From JBNJEM01 sp051745935 (GTDB taxonomy: Bacteria; Planctomycetota; Planctomycetia; Pirellulales; Pirellulaceae): a stretch of DNA of 5,995 bases. Location of the stretch: contig JBNJEM010000505.1 in the NCBI GenBank assembly GCA_051745935.1, positions 1 to 5,995 of the forward strand, written 5' to 3'. The translations under genes and the position numbers were made by a program. Every line of letters starts with the position of its first letter. Position 1 is the first letter of the stretch. Shown here piece by piece: positions 1 through 5,514 of this stretch. The notes beneath the pieces were generated by a model, which did no database searches, had not been told where the DNA came from, and saw only the letters and a program-made list of their open reading frames with translations.

Positions 1-215
1 TTCCTCCGTCGCCTCCGCCGGGCTGGTTCCCGGTGTTCGGTTCGCCCCTGGATGAACGATTCCAGTTCCTCTTCAGACACTCGGTATCTCGGCTTGCCGT
101 TGCCGGTTGATAGGTCTCGCTTGGGCAGATTACCCGCGTGGATGTGACGCAGTACGCTGTCGTAGCTCATGCCGAGTCTCGTGGCGATTTCGCGGGGTGA
201 TAAGAGCTTAGCCAC
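1..215 (-). CDS. AlpA/excisionase-type helix-turn-helix DNA-binding protein, partial (C-terminus beyond left edge)
   Basis: Small DNA-binding protein of the HTH_17/excisionase (MerR-like) type. The 71 codons visible read MAKLLSPREIATRLGMSYDS and onward: a helix-turn-helix at residues 5-27, then the wing-like part (GNLPKRDLSTGNGKPRYRVS) and EEELESFI, the typical closing helix of this family. Residues 66-71 are six consecutive arginines before the window ends without a stop. The start is GTG at 215, chosen because a perfect AGGAGGT lies at 227-221, five bases upstream; no ATG fits. It overlaps the end of the upstream gene by 8 nt, so the two are probably translationally coupled. Next to a tyrosine integrase, the family suggests an excisionase or a regulator of integration; that role is inferred. 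The C-terminal length and any further domain cannot be judged. Confidence 0.8.
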   Translation of the reverse strand, partial: MAKLLSPREIATRLGMSYDSVLRHIHAGNLPKRDLSTGNGKPRYRVSEEELESFIQGRTEHREPARRRRRR

Positions 216-717
216 GGCTCACCTCCTGTTCCTTCGCGAAATGTGTTTCGAACCGGCTGAGGATTTCGCGAACCGTCAACCAGAGTGCCCAGCGATTGTG
301 TGCGTTTGTTTCGTCAACAAGTAAATCGAGGATTTCAGTTGGCGAAAGGGTTTCCGCTAGCCCCTTAATTTCGAGTAGTTGTTTCCGAAGATTCCGGGCC
401 GCGTCTAGTTCCTCGCGACTCATCTTGTGATCGTGTTGAGCACCCAACGGGTTCCATTGCCGGTGTTCTTCGAGGAAATACGCCAGAGCTTTCACCTGTT
501 CTTCCGTGAGGGCCATTTGAGAGACAGGAGAGTATTGAAGCGGTAGCCGAACCACGCCGCGTACAGTGGCGTATTGAAGGGCTTGTGGCGTGGCCCAGTA
601 CCCAAGGCCAGTGAGGATGGTTACGGCATCTTGAATATCCACCGGATAGGTGAAAGGCTTTCCGGTTTGACGGTCAACGTCTTCGAACAATCGGTCTACG
701 GTTTCTTTCGTGTTCAT
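208..717 (-). CDS. Hypothetical protein, 169 aa, integrase-linked
   Basis: Family not recognised. The ATG at 717 is chosen because GGAGGT lies at 728-723, five bases upstream; an in-frame start at 786 would run translation through a terminator hairpin and is unlikely. The protein is soluble, with no signal peptide or membrane segment. Residues 25-60 (VDIQDAVTILTGLGYWATPQ and onward) look like a small helical or HTH-like unit. Residues 70-135 are charged and helical (SREELDAARNLRKQLLEIKG), possibly a short coiled coil. The C-terminus (RWALWLTVREILSRFETHF) is another amphipathic helix. It overlaps the helix-turn-helix gene downstream by 8 nt and follows a terminator hairpin that ends 14 nt before its ATG, so it may be expressed by readthrough or from its own promoter. 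A regulatory or accessory role in the element is a guess from context. Confidence 0.75.
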   Translation of the reverse strand: MNTKETVDRLFEDVDRQTGKPFTYPVDIQDAVTILTGLGYWATPQALQYATVRGVVRLPLQYSPVSQMALTEEQVKALAYFLEEHRQWNPLGAQHDHKMSREELDAARNLRKQLLEIKGLAETLSPTEILDLLVDETNAHNRWALWLTVREILSRFETHFAKEQEVSRG

Positions 718-730
718 TTCGAACCTCCAT

Positions 731-762
731 AAAAAAAGCAAGTAGTGTTTGTCACTACTTGC
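731..762 (-). terminator. Rho-independent terminator or attenuator inside the integrase operon
   Basis: On the minus strand, GCAAGTAGTG (762-753), a 5-nt loop and CACTACTTGC (747-738) form a perfect 10-bp stem followed at once by seven T (737-731). This is a textbook intrinsic terminator for the integrase and 178-aa genes. The T-run ends three bases before the GGAGGT of the next gene, so termination here decides whether the downstream pair is transcribed. Confidence 0.8.
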
Positions 763-779
763 AAGTCTAGGGTTCGAAC

Positions 780-797
780 GGTTCAAGTCTTTGAACC
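780..797 (-). repeat. Inverted repeat GGTTCAA-N4-TTGAACC between gene stop and terminator
   Basis: A perfect 7-bp inverted repeat with a 4-nt loop. Beside it are the 8-bp palindrome GTTCGAAC (772-779) and another TTGAACC at 804-810. AGACTTG occurs twice on the minus strand, around 790-784 and 768-762; the second copy runs into the first arm of the terminator. The layout could be an operator or an alternative hairpin upstream of the terminator. Only the repeats themselves are directly seen. Confidence 0.5.
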
Positions 798-800
798 ACT

Positions 801-1337
801 TTATTGAACCGATTTGTCCGGTGGTTTGTAGATTGTAATACCCCCTTTGCTGTTGGTTTCGATGCGGTCTTTCATATCATCCGGTAGATGCTTCTTTAGC
901 TCTGCTACCGTTGATTTCAGCGGTGGTGACAGTCCTTGCCATAGTCGAGGGTTCATCCGCGATAGGTCAGTGTACGTGTACTCTCTTGGTTCGAGCTTTT
1001 GAACTTCAAGAGCTCTTGCCAGTGCCTTCTTCAGCGAACGTGCATCACCCTCCTTCTCGGTGGCTATGTCTACCGCTGCCGGAGACAATACCGCTTTCGC
1101 TTCCCGGTAGCCCTTCTCGGTCAGCCAGACCGTTACCCACACTCGGGTATCTGGGAAGTACGGATTCTCCCCGCCGTGCTTGTATTCGATCCATCCCAAT
1201 TCGTAGAACAGTTCCAGGTCTACCCACCAAAACCAAGAGACGGGCCGGTCCCAGTCAATACAGATGAAATGGAATCCATGCGGATCGGGTTCGAGCAAAG
1301 CGTACAGAAATGATCGCTGGGTAGGTGTGAGATTCAT
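801..1337 (-). CDS. Hypothetical protein, 178 aa, winged-helix-like, translationally coupled to integrase
   Basis: No family recognised with certainty. The ATG at 1337 overlaps the integrase stop as ATGA, with AAGGGGGT at 1350-1343 as ribosome binding site, so the two genes are co-translated; a start at 1364 is less likely. Residues 1-85 resemble a winged helix: LTPTQRSFLYALL as first helix, LELFYELGWIEYK as a possible recognition region, and VWVTVWLTEKGYREAKAVL as the strand-turn-helix common in wHTH wings. The tryptophan-rich stretch RPVSWFWWVDLELF is unusual. The C-terminal half has TVAELKKHLPDDMKDRIETN followed by GGITIYKPP, which could be a second winged helix. There is no signal peptide or membrane segment. 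Position directly after int suggests a directionality factor or regulator; this is inference only. Confidence 0.75.
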   Translation of the reverse strand: MNLTPTQRSFLYALLEPDPHGFHFICIDWDRPVSWFWWVDLELFYELGWIEYKHGGENPYFPDTRVWVTVWLTEKGYREAKAVLSPAAVDIATEKEGDARSLKKALARALEVQKLEPREYTYTDLSRMNPRLWQGLSPPLKSTVAELKKHLPDDMKDRIETNSKGGITIYKPPDKSVQ

Positions 1338-2479
1338 TTCGCACCCCCTTCCGAAAACAGCCACTCATGAACCGCAGACACCGCGTGCCTGAGCTGTTCG
1401 TCCGTGGCCCCGTGTGAGTAGTCATCGCTGATAGACTGCCCGGCATGGCCCATTACACGACGTGTGACGTGGCGTGCTATTCCGGCTTGATCGCAGACGG
1501 TCTGGAAGGTGTGTCGTAACTTGTAAAAGCTAGGCGTGATATTCAGTTTCCGAGTGGCTCGTTTGAAGGCTTGCGATATGGGGGACTTCTCGCCATTCTC
1601 CTTGTGCCATGATTGCCCGTACTTGGTGACGAATACCAAGTCCCCACATTGCTTGGTTCGGACTTCACGCCACTGGTTGATGGCTTCGAGGGTTTCTAGC
1701 CAGAGGGGGGCATCACGTTCCTCTCCGGTTTTCCCTCTGTAGGTCCGGATCCAGCCATTCTCGATATCGGAGTCCCGCAATCGGCCGCAGTCCGCGTTTC
1801 CGAACCCCGCGTTGACGGCCAGTAACGTCATGGCCTTGAGTTGTAGCTGGCCGGTCTCGTCACAGTGTCGCAAGATCCGGTGAATCTGAGACGGGGTGAA
1901 CACGTCCCCATCGCGGGACTTCCCCGCTCGTGCCTTCTGCTTGTCTGTCTTCGTGGGTGGCTTGAATCGAGTACCGTATGCTGGGGGCCGGTCAAGGTGT
2001 CTTTCCTCGACCGCGAACCGGAAGATGGTTTTGACCTGCTTGATGATTGCGGCTCGTGACGTCACTCCCCACGTATCCGGGAACGATTTACGAAACGTGG
2101 TGAAATCATGGGGCCCGATGCTATCCGCGTTGTGATTTCCAATATGCTTGACAATGAAGCAGCACCGCCAATAGGTGTCCCGATGATGCTTTTGGGAGAT
2201 CTCGCCAGACCGAAGTTTGTCCTCTTGGACTTCCAAGTACAGATTGCATAGATCCTTGACGGTCTGGCCTTCGGGGCGTGGTTCCCGGCCCGCGTGTAAG
2301 TCGTCCTTATCTTTCAGATACCGTGCTAGGGCTCCATCCGGATCTTCCCATGGGCCGAAGTAGTGGGTGTGTCCCTTGATAACCTTCGACCATTGGCCAT
2401 TGCCATTGGCGGTTAGGGGGAACTGGCGATAAGGCTTCGAGGGCTTGACGCGCTTAGGTGTGGAAGTAGACTGAGACAT
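1334..2479 (-). CDS. Tyrosine recombinase / site-specific integrase with atypical catalytic set
   Basis: Cuts, exchanges and rejoins DNA at attachment sites through a tyrosine nucleophile. At 381 aa it has the usual integrase length. The N-terminus (residues 27-70, NGQWSKVIKGHTHYFGPWED and onward) resembles the arm-binding start I associate with planctomycete integrases. Residues 72-165 are the SAM-like core-binding domain. The catalytic domain spans about 190-370: beta-strand Lys250 (RGKTG), Arg322 in YKLRHTF, His345 in VMGHAG and nucleophile Tyr354 in SDDYSH, with a normal Arg-to-Tyr spacing of 32. Two residues are off consensus: the usual GLR..E box reads AGFGNADC, putting Gly227 where Arg I belongs, and HxxR has become YxxR (Tyr319). 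ATG 2479 is supported by GGAGGA at 2491-2486. The stop overlaps the next gene's start. It is transcribed away from the tRNA-Lys 148 bp to its right. Confidence 0.95.
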   Translation of the reverse strand: MSQSTSTPKRVKPSKPYRQFPLTANGNGQWSKVIKGHTHYFGPWEDPDGALARYLKDKDDLHAGREPRPEGQTVKDLCNLYLEVQEDKLRSGEISQKHHRDTYWRCCFIVKHIGNHNADSIGPHDFTTFRKSFPDTWGVTSRAAIIKQVKTIFRFAVEERHLDRPPAYGTRFKPPTKTDKQKARAGKSRDGDVFTPSQIHRILRHCDETGQLQLKAMTLLAVNAGFGNADCGRLRDSDIENGWIRTYRGKTGEERDAPLWLETLEAINQWREVRTKQCGDLVFVTKYGQSWHKENGEKSPISQAFKRATRKLNITPSFYKLRHTFQTVCDQAGIARHVTRRVMGHAGQSISDDYSHGATDEQLRHAVSAVHEWLFSEGGAK

Positions 2480-2515
2480 GCTGGTTCCTCCGGTTCAAGA
2501 GACTAGGAATCAGTG

Positions 2516-2536
2516 GGCCCTGTTACCCGCAGGGCC
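2516..2536. repeat. 7-bp inverted repeat in integrase upstream region
   Basis: GGCCCTG (2516-2522), a 7-nt spacer, then CAGGGCC (2530-2536). It lies 37 bp upstream of the integrase ATG, in its likely 5' leader. It may be a regulator site, a leader hairpin, or part of the attachment region; the sequence alone does not decide. Confidence 0.5.
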
Positions 2537-2546
2537 TGTTTTCACT

Positions 2547-2570
2547 TACCCATTATCGTACCCATTATCG
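2547..2570. repeat. Two perfect tandem copies of a 12-bp unit (TACCCATTATCG)
   Basis: The unit TACCCATTATCG occurs at 2547-2558 and again at 2559-2570 with no mismatch. Read on the minus strand each copy holds GATAATGGGTA, so each could supply a -10-like GATAAT for the integrase gene. Tandem short repeats beside an integrase gene also fit arm-type binding sites of the recombinase. GAGAATC is repeated as well, at 2587-2593 and 2595-2601. Confidence 0.75.
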
Positions 2571-2582
2571 CGGGAATTGCAA
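2552..2582 (-). promoter_or_regulatory. Possible integrase promoter
   Basis: On the minus strand TTGCAA (2582-2577) lies 19 bp before GATAAT (2557-2552), a weak sigma70-like pair leading toward the integrase ATG at 2479. The copy of GATAAT at 2569-2564 is only 7 bp away and could not serve with the same -35. The overlap with the tandem repeat would let a repeat-binding protein repress it. The match is loose, and planctomycete promoters are poorly defined. Confidence 0.25.
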
Positions 2583-2613
2583 GTCAGAGAATCCGAGAAT
2601 CATTTGGAACTAG

Positions 2614-2619
2614 TATAAT
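2614..2619 (+). promoter_or_regulatory. Putative -10 box of the tRNA-Lys promoter
   Basis: A perfect TATAAT ends 8 bp before the mature tRNA 5' end, so transcription would start at or just before it and leave almost no 5' leader. No convincing -35 box is present at 16-18 bp upstream (around 2591-2597). Confidence 0.45.
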
Positions 2620-2627
2620 AGATTCTA

Positions 2628-2700
2628 GCCCCTCTAGCTCAACCGGCAGAGCATCTGACTCTTAATCAGAGGGTTGAAGGTTCGAGTCCTTCGGGGGGCA
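2628..2700 (+). tRNA. tRNA-Lys (anticodon CTT)
   Basis: A complete 73-nt cloverleaf can be folded by hand. The acceptor stem GCCCCTC (2628-2634) pairs with GGGGGGC (2693-2699) with one U-G pair. The D-arm is GCTC/GAGC (2637-2640, 2649-2652). The anticodon stem TCTGA/TCAGA flanks loop CTCTTAA with CTT at 2661-2663, which decodes AAG (Lys). The variable loop is 5 nt. The T-arm is GAAGG/CCTTC with loop TTCGAGT. The discriminator is A2700, and CCA is not encoded. It is intact, so any integration here has preserved or rebuilt the gene. An integrase gene lies 148 bp to its 5' side. Confidence 0.97.
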
Positions 2701-2735
2701 CTGAACACGTGTGCACCACATCGCACTGAGACGTA

Positions 2736-2760
2736 TTCCCCGGAAAAACCGGGGGATTTT
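2736..2760 (+). terminator. Intrinsic terminator-like hairpin after tRNA-Lys
   Basis: TTCCCCGG (2736-2743), loop AAAAA and CCGGGGGA (2749-2756) form an 8-bp stem with one G-U pair, followed by TTTT and then G residues. The T-tract is short, but the position 35 bp after the tRNA fits termination of the tRNA transcript and insulates the SGL gene downstream. Confidence 0.6.
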
Positions 2761-2817
2761 GGGGGTGGGCCTGCTGCGGCGAGAAGCATTTCCCACTTGA
2801 TTCTGGAGGACGCTGTC

Positions 2818-3705
2818 ATGACCACACATCAAGTACGAGCGATTTTGGTTGCCCTGTGTTTTTGCGCTGCCTGTTTAGCGGCGACCGCCGGGTTGGCGGA
2901 GGAACTCGTGGCGCCCGGCGCGAGCGTCGAAAAACTCGCCGATGGCTTTGAATTCACCGAGGGGCCGGCCTGCGATGCCGACGGGAACATTTACTTCACC
3001 GACATCCCGAACGAGCGGATTCACAAATGGTCGGTTGAGGGTGAACTGACGACCTTCCGCGAGAACTCAGGCGGGGCCAATGGGCTCTACTTCGACGACG
3101 AGGGAAATCTGCTTGTGTGCGAGGGCGGCAACCGCCGGGTCACGTCCATCACTCCGGACGGCGAAGTGACCGTGCTGGCCGACTCGTACCAGGGCAAAAA
3201 GCTTAACAGCCCGAACGATCTCTGGATCGATCCTCGCGGCGGCGTCTACTTCACCGATCCCCGCTATGGCAGCCAGGACGATCTGCAGTTGAGCGGGTTC
3301 CATGTCTACTACATATCGCCCGATCGCAAAGAACTGGTTCGCGTCCTGGATGATCTGGTCAAGCCGAATGGCGTGGTCGGCACCGCTGATGGCAAACGGC
3401 TTTACGTGGCCGACGCCGGGGATTCAAAGACGTACGTTTATCAGGTTAAGCCGGACGGCTCTCTGACGGACCGCGAGCTGATTGCCCCGGTCGGTTCCGA
3501 CGGCATGACGCTGGACGAACAAGGCAACCTTTACCTGACGCGGGGCGTGGTGCATATCTACAGCGCGGCGGGGCAGCAACTCGGCACGATCAAGGTTCCG
3601 GAGGCACCATCTAACGTCTGTTTCGGCGGCGCGGATCGTCGCACGTTGTTCATCACCGCTCGCACCGGTCTATATTCGATCCGGATGGGGGTGAAGGGAC
3701 AGTAG
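2818..3705 (+). CDS. Exported SMP-30/gluconolactonase-family six-bladed beta-propeller protein
   Basis: A 295-aa protein of the SGL family (SMP-30/gluconolactonase/LRE), whose characterised members are metal-dependent lactonases that hydrolyse sugar lactones. ATG 2818 is chosen for the GGAGGA at 2805-2810; an in-frame ATG at 2674 lies inside the tRNA. Residues 1-27 form a Sec signal peptide (hydrophobic AILVALCFCAACLAATAGLA, probable cleavage after Ala27), so it acts in the periplasm or outside; the cysteines do not make a good lipobox. The expected metal and active-site residues are in place: Glu48 (TEGP), Asn133 (NSPND), Asn184 (KPNGV) and Asp228 (GSDGM). Blade repeats of the type DxxGNxYFTD recur at 53-62, 138-147, 191-199 and 233 onward. 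Length is normal. It seems to be a single-gene unit preceded by a tRNA terminator. The real substrate is unknown; this family is often annotated loosely. Confidence 0.93.
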   Translation: MTTHQVRAILVALCFCAACLAATAGLAEELVAPGASVEKLADGFEFTEGPACDADGNIYFTDIPNERIHKWSVEGELTTFRENSGGANGLYFDDEGNLLVCEGGNRRVTSITPDGEVTVLADSYQGKKLNSPNDLWIDPRGGVYFTDPRYGSQDDLQLSGFHVYYISPDRKELVRVLDDLVKPNGVVGTADGKRLYVADAGDSKTYVYQVKPDGSLTDRELIAPVGSDGMTLDEQGNLYLTRGVVHIYSAAGQQLGTIKVPEAPSNVCFGGADRRTLFITARTGLYSIRMGVKGQ

Positions 3706-3774
3706 CCCGCGGACGTCGCAGCCGCCCAACAAAACCAGAATCTCCAAGCCTCCCAACCTTCGCGGATTTGGCCG

Positions 3775-3806
3775 TTTTCATCAGGCCAGGTCCAGCCTGA
3801 TGAAAA
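3775..3806. repeat. Long perfect stem-loop downstream of SGL gene
   Basis: TTTTCATCAGGC (3775-3786), an 8-nt loop and GCCTGATGAAAA (3795-3806) form a perfect 12-bp stem. The T-tract is on the 5' side and the A-tract on the 3' side on both strands, the reverse of an intrinsic terminator, so it more likely protects mRNA ends or is a mobile-repeat remnant. It lies 69 bp after the SGL stop. Confidence 0.65.
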
Positions 3807-3946
3807 ACTCCAAGTCCTTGTATCCCATTTTGTTGCGTCTTGCATCCTGGTACGTGCCGAATCAAGGGCCTAAGGCGGCAGGGCCGCCAACCAAATAGGG
3901 ACACCGCACAGGGATGGAACGCTCCCCTTGTTCGCTCACGTCAAGG

Positions 3947-3967
3947 ATGCGCGCACCGTGCGCGCAT
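3947..3967. repeat. Near-perfect 21-bp palindrome
   Basis: The arms ATGCGCGCAC and GTGCGCGCAT surround a single central C. The alternating GCGCGC core could be a dimeric regulator site or a short hairpin; there is no gene close enough on the right strand for an obvious operator role. Confidence 0.6.
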
Positions 3968-4066
3968 GTAACGCGCTAAAACTCCAAGGGCCCCAAAGGA
4001 CCAAAGGGAACATGGGACACAGGGGGCACTCGGGAAAGATGAGCCGCGCGACGGATACAGAGGATC

Positions 4067-5428
4067 CTAGAAAAAGGTTCCTGACACCGTTTTCCCGAAT
4101 TGGTGTCCGCGGTACGGGTGGAAAAAGCGTTCAGCAAGATCGGGGCGGGCGGCGAAGTCGAGATGAATGCGGCTGCCCACCACTTGGTAATCTCCCATCA
4201 GATCGTGGGTCCATGCTGCTTTGAATAGGCGTGGCGCGCCATTTCCATCAGGTCCATCAGGGTGGATCGTCCAGTGGGGGTCCAGATAGCCCTTTACCTG
4301 CTGGCACGGAGAAAAGAGCCAGGAGCCCCGACTGGTCCTAAGTTGGACAGCACGCTCGCTCCCCCCCGGCGCGTGATAACGGGCCACGGTTGGAAGCAAG
4401 CCGACCATGGGCCAATCCTCGCCCCCCGGCGTGGCAGCCGCGCGGCAGATATAGGCCAAGCCAGCACTTTCGGCATACACGCGTTTTCCTCTGGCCACGT
4501 GACTCCGCAGCGATTCCTTCATGCACACATTTGCCGCCAATTCGCCGAAATAGTTGTTCAGCTGTCCGCAGCCGAGATACACGACATCCGTTCCCGGTGG
4601 GAGCGACTCGTCACACAGCGGCGAAAAGAAATCCACGGTGGCGCCGTGCAGTTCGAAGATGTCCAAAATGTTGGGGAAATGATGATGAAACGCCTGGTCA
4701 TGAGCGACCGCAATGCTCAAGGGGCCCGCCGATGAACGGTTTTCGAACCGCATGCCCTCAAAGGGACTGAACGCGCGGCGCGAGGCGAGCTCGAAGAATC
4801 TGTCAAACCGAAAATGCGTGACCAGGCTTCTCCCTAGCTCGCGGCACAACTCGACCGATGGCGTGCCATCCGGGCGCAGGTCGGTAACCGCTGCTCGCAG
4901 ATCATGGTTTTGCCCCATCGCTCCCAGCACCGGCACCCCGTAAAACGCCTCGAATGCGGTCTGCAAACGACATAGTTGTCCGATGTCGGAAACGCGATCT
5001 AGAATGATCCCTTCTAGACCAGCGGGCATCTTGGGCATGCAACACGCATCAAGGTGCTCCACGCTGACGACCGCCACTTGTGGCAGATCTAGCCACCTGC
5101 AGAGCGCGTCCAGACTGCCTCCCGCCGAGGAATTGTTGGATGTTGCAACGTCGAATTGCCCATCCACCAACCGCATATCAGCGCACCGGCTCCCTTCAAA
5201 AAACAGCTGGGCGCACAAATCCGGAGGCATCAACCAACTATCCAGATGGCGTCGCCCCTGCCCCGTGATGACTGAGTCCGCCTCGCGAGATTCCAGACGC
5301 GACTGTGACGAAAAGGACTGCACCAGTAACCCGCATTGGTCCAGCACATCCATCAATCCCCACAGGACGCACCGAGGGTCTTCGTCAGGCTGGACCGTTC
5401 CCAAAGCAACGCGAGGTAAGTGAGTCAT
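4067..5428 (-). CDS. CbiA/CobB-like (cobyrinate a,c-diamide synthase family) protein lacking both active-site motifs
   Basis: At 453 aa it matches CbiA/CobB along its whole length. In that family an N-terminal ATP-binding domain activates cobyrinate carboxylates and a C-terminal glutaminase supplies ammonia. Family landmarks seen: GLMDVL (24-29), GRRHLDSWLM (58-67), DLPQVAVVSVE (114-124), ILDRV (142-146), GVPVLGAM (164-171), then the amidotransferase-like half from SIAVAHDQAFHHHFPN (238) through ATVDFFSPLCDESLPPG and DVVYLGCG to IHLDFAARPDLAERFF (421-436). The catalytic parts are changed: the P-loop (normally SGxGKTT) reads VQPDEDPR at 12-19, and the glutaminase YAECGG reads YAESAG, giving Ser321 for Cys. 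The second His of HLH is Asp424. An uninterrupted, well-conserved frame argues for a functional pseudoenzyme rather than decay. ATG 5428 has only a weak CAGG upstream. The final FGKTVSGTFF comes from a repeat. Confidence 0.85.
   Translation of the reverse strand: MTHLPRVALGTVQPDEDPRCVLWGLMDVLDQCGLLVQSFSSQSRLESREADSVITGQGRRHLDSWLMPPDLCAQLFFEGSRCADMRLVDGQFDVATSNNSSAGGSLDALCRWLDLPQVAVVSVEHLDACCMPKMPAGLEGIILDRVSDIGQLCRLQTAFEAFYGVPVLGAMGQNHDLRAAVTDLRPDGTPSVELCRELGRSLVTHFRFDRFFELASRRAFSPFEGMRFENRSSAGPLSIAVAHDQAFHHHFPNILDIFELHGATVDFFSPLCDESLPPGTDVVYLGCGQLNNYFGELAANVCMKESLRSHVARGKRVYAESAGLAYICRAAATPGGEDWPMVGLLPTVARYHAPGGSERAVQLRTSRGSWLFSPCQQVKGYLDPHWTIHPDGPDGNGAPRLFKAAWTHDLMGDYQVVGSRIHLDFAARPDLAERFFHPYRGHQFGKTVSGTFF
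4070..4107. repeat. Repeat-like hairpin overlapping the 3' end of the CbiA-like gene
   Basis: GAAAAAGGT (4070-4078), a 7-nt loop TCCTGAC and ACCGTTTTC (4086-4094) form a 9-position stem with one mismatch. An alternative pairing joins GACACC (4083-4088) to GGTGTC (4102-4107). From memory, text such as GGTGTCAGGAACCTTTTTC recurs between genes in planctomycetes; that is recall, not a search. It encodes the last residues and stop of the minus-strand gene, and its A-tract/stem/T-tract layout could also act as a terminator. Confidence 0.5.
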
Positions 5429-5514
5429 GCCGGTAACCTGCTGGTACTTTGATCAATCCGGACAAACCGGTCAATCGCCACCGTGCCATCCGTGTCTAGA
5501 GAAAACAGCATAAA

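Larger units (their letters stand above)
3706..4066. other. Convergent intergenic spacer without a credible gene
   Basis: About 360 bp between the stops of the plus-strand SGL gene and the minus-strand CbiA-like gene. No open frame here has a ribosome binding site together with a recognisable product. It contains a 12-bp stem-loop (3775-3806), a small GC hairpin GGCGGC/GCCGCC (3874-3888), a near-perfect 21-bp palindrome (3947-3967), and purine-rich, repetitive-looking text around 3975-4040 (CCAAGGGCCCCAAAGGACCA and similar). No canonical U-tailed terminator for either flanking gene was found. Confidence 0.6.

Noticed and set aside
358..366. Nine-base match CTAGCCCCT to the sequence at the 5' end of tRNA-Lys (2625-2633), considered as an att repeat
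   Set aside because: It is too short, lies inside a coding gene in mid-operon, and the match does not extend on either side.
911..1313. Two overlapping plus-strand open frames
   Set aside because: Both are shadows of the 178-aa minus-strand gene, which has a coupled ATGA start and ribosome binding site.
3781..3828. Minus-strand 15-codon stretch MGYKDLEFFIRLDLA, resembling the start of a four-helix-bundle (23S rRNA IVP-like) protein
   Set aside because: It is only a few residues, ends at a stop within the stem-loop, and no downstream remnant was recognisable; could be chance.
3558..3904. Minus-strand open frames covering the end of the SGL gene and the spacer
   Set aside because: They overlap the conserved SGL coding end on the opposite strand and no binding site or domain supports them.
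3928..4224. Plus-strand open frame containing RKRFLTPFSRI
   Set aside because: It is a translation of the repeat-like hairpin and the antisense of the CbiA-like gene end, with no credible start.
4262..4735. Plus-strand open frame of 157 codons
   Set aside because: It lies antisense to the CbiA-like gene, has arginine/proline-rich shadow composition and no recognisable domain; the minus strand has clear family homology.
4983..5423. Plus-strand open frame of 146 codons
   Set aside because: It is also antisense to the CbiA-like gene, with no ribosome binding site or protein-like motifs.
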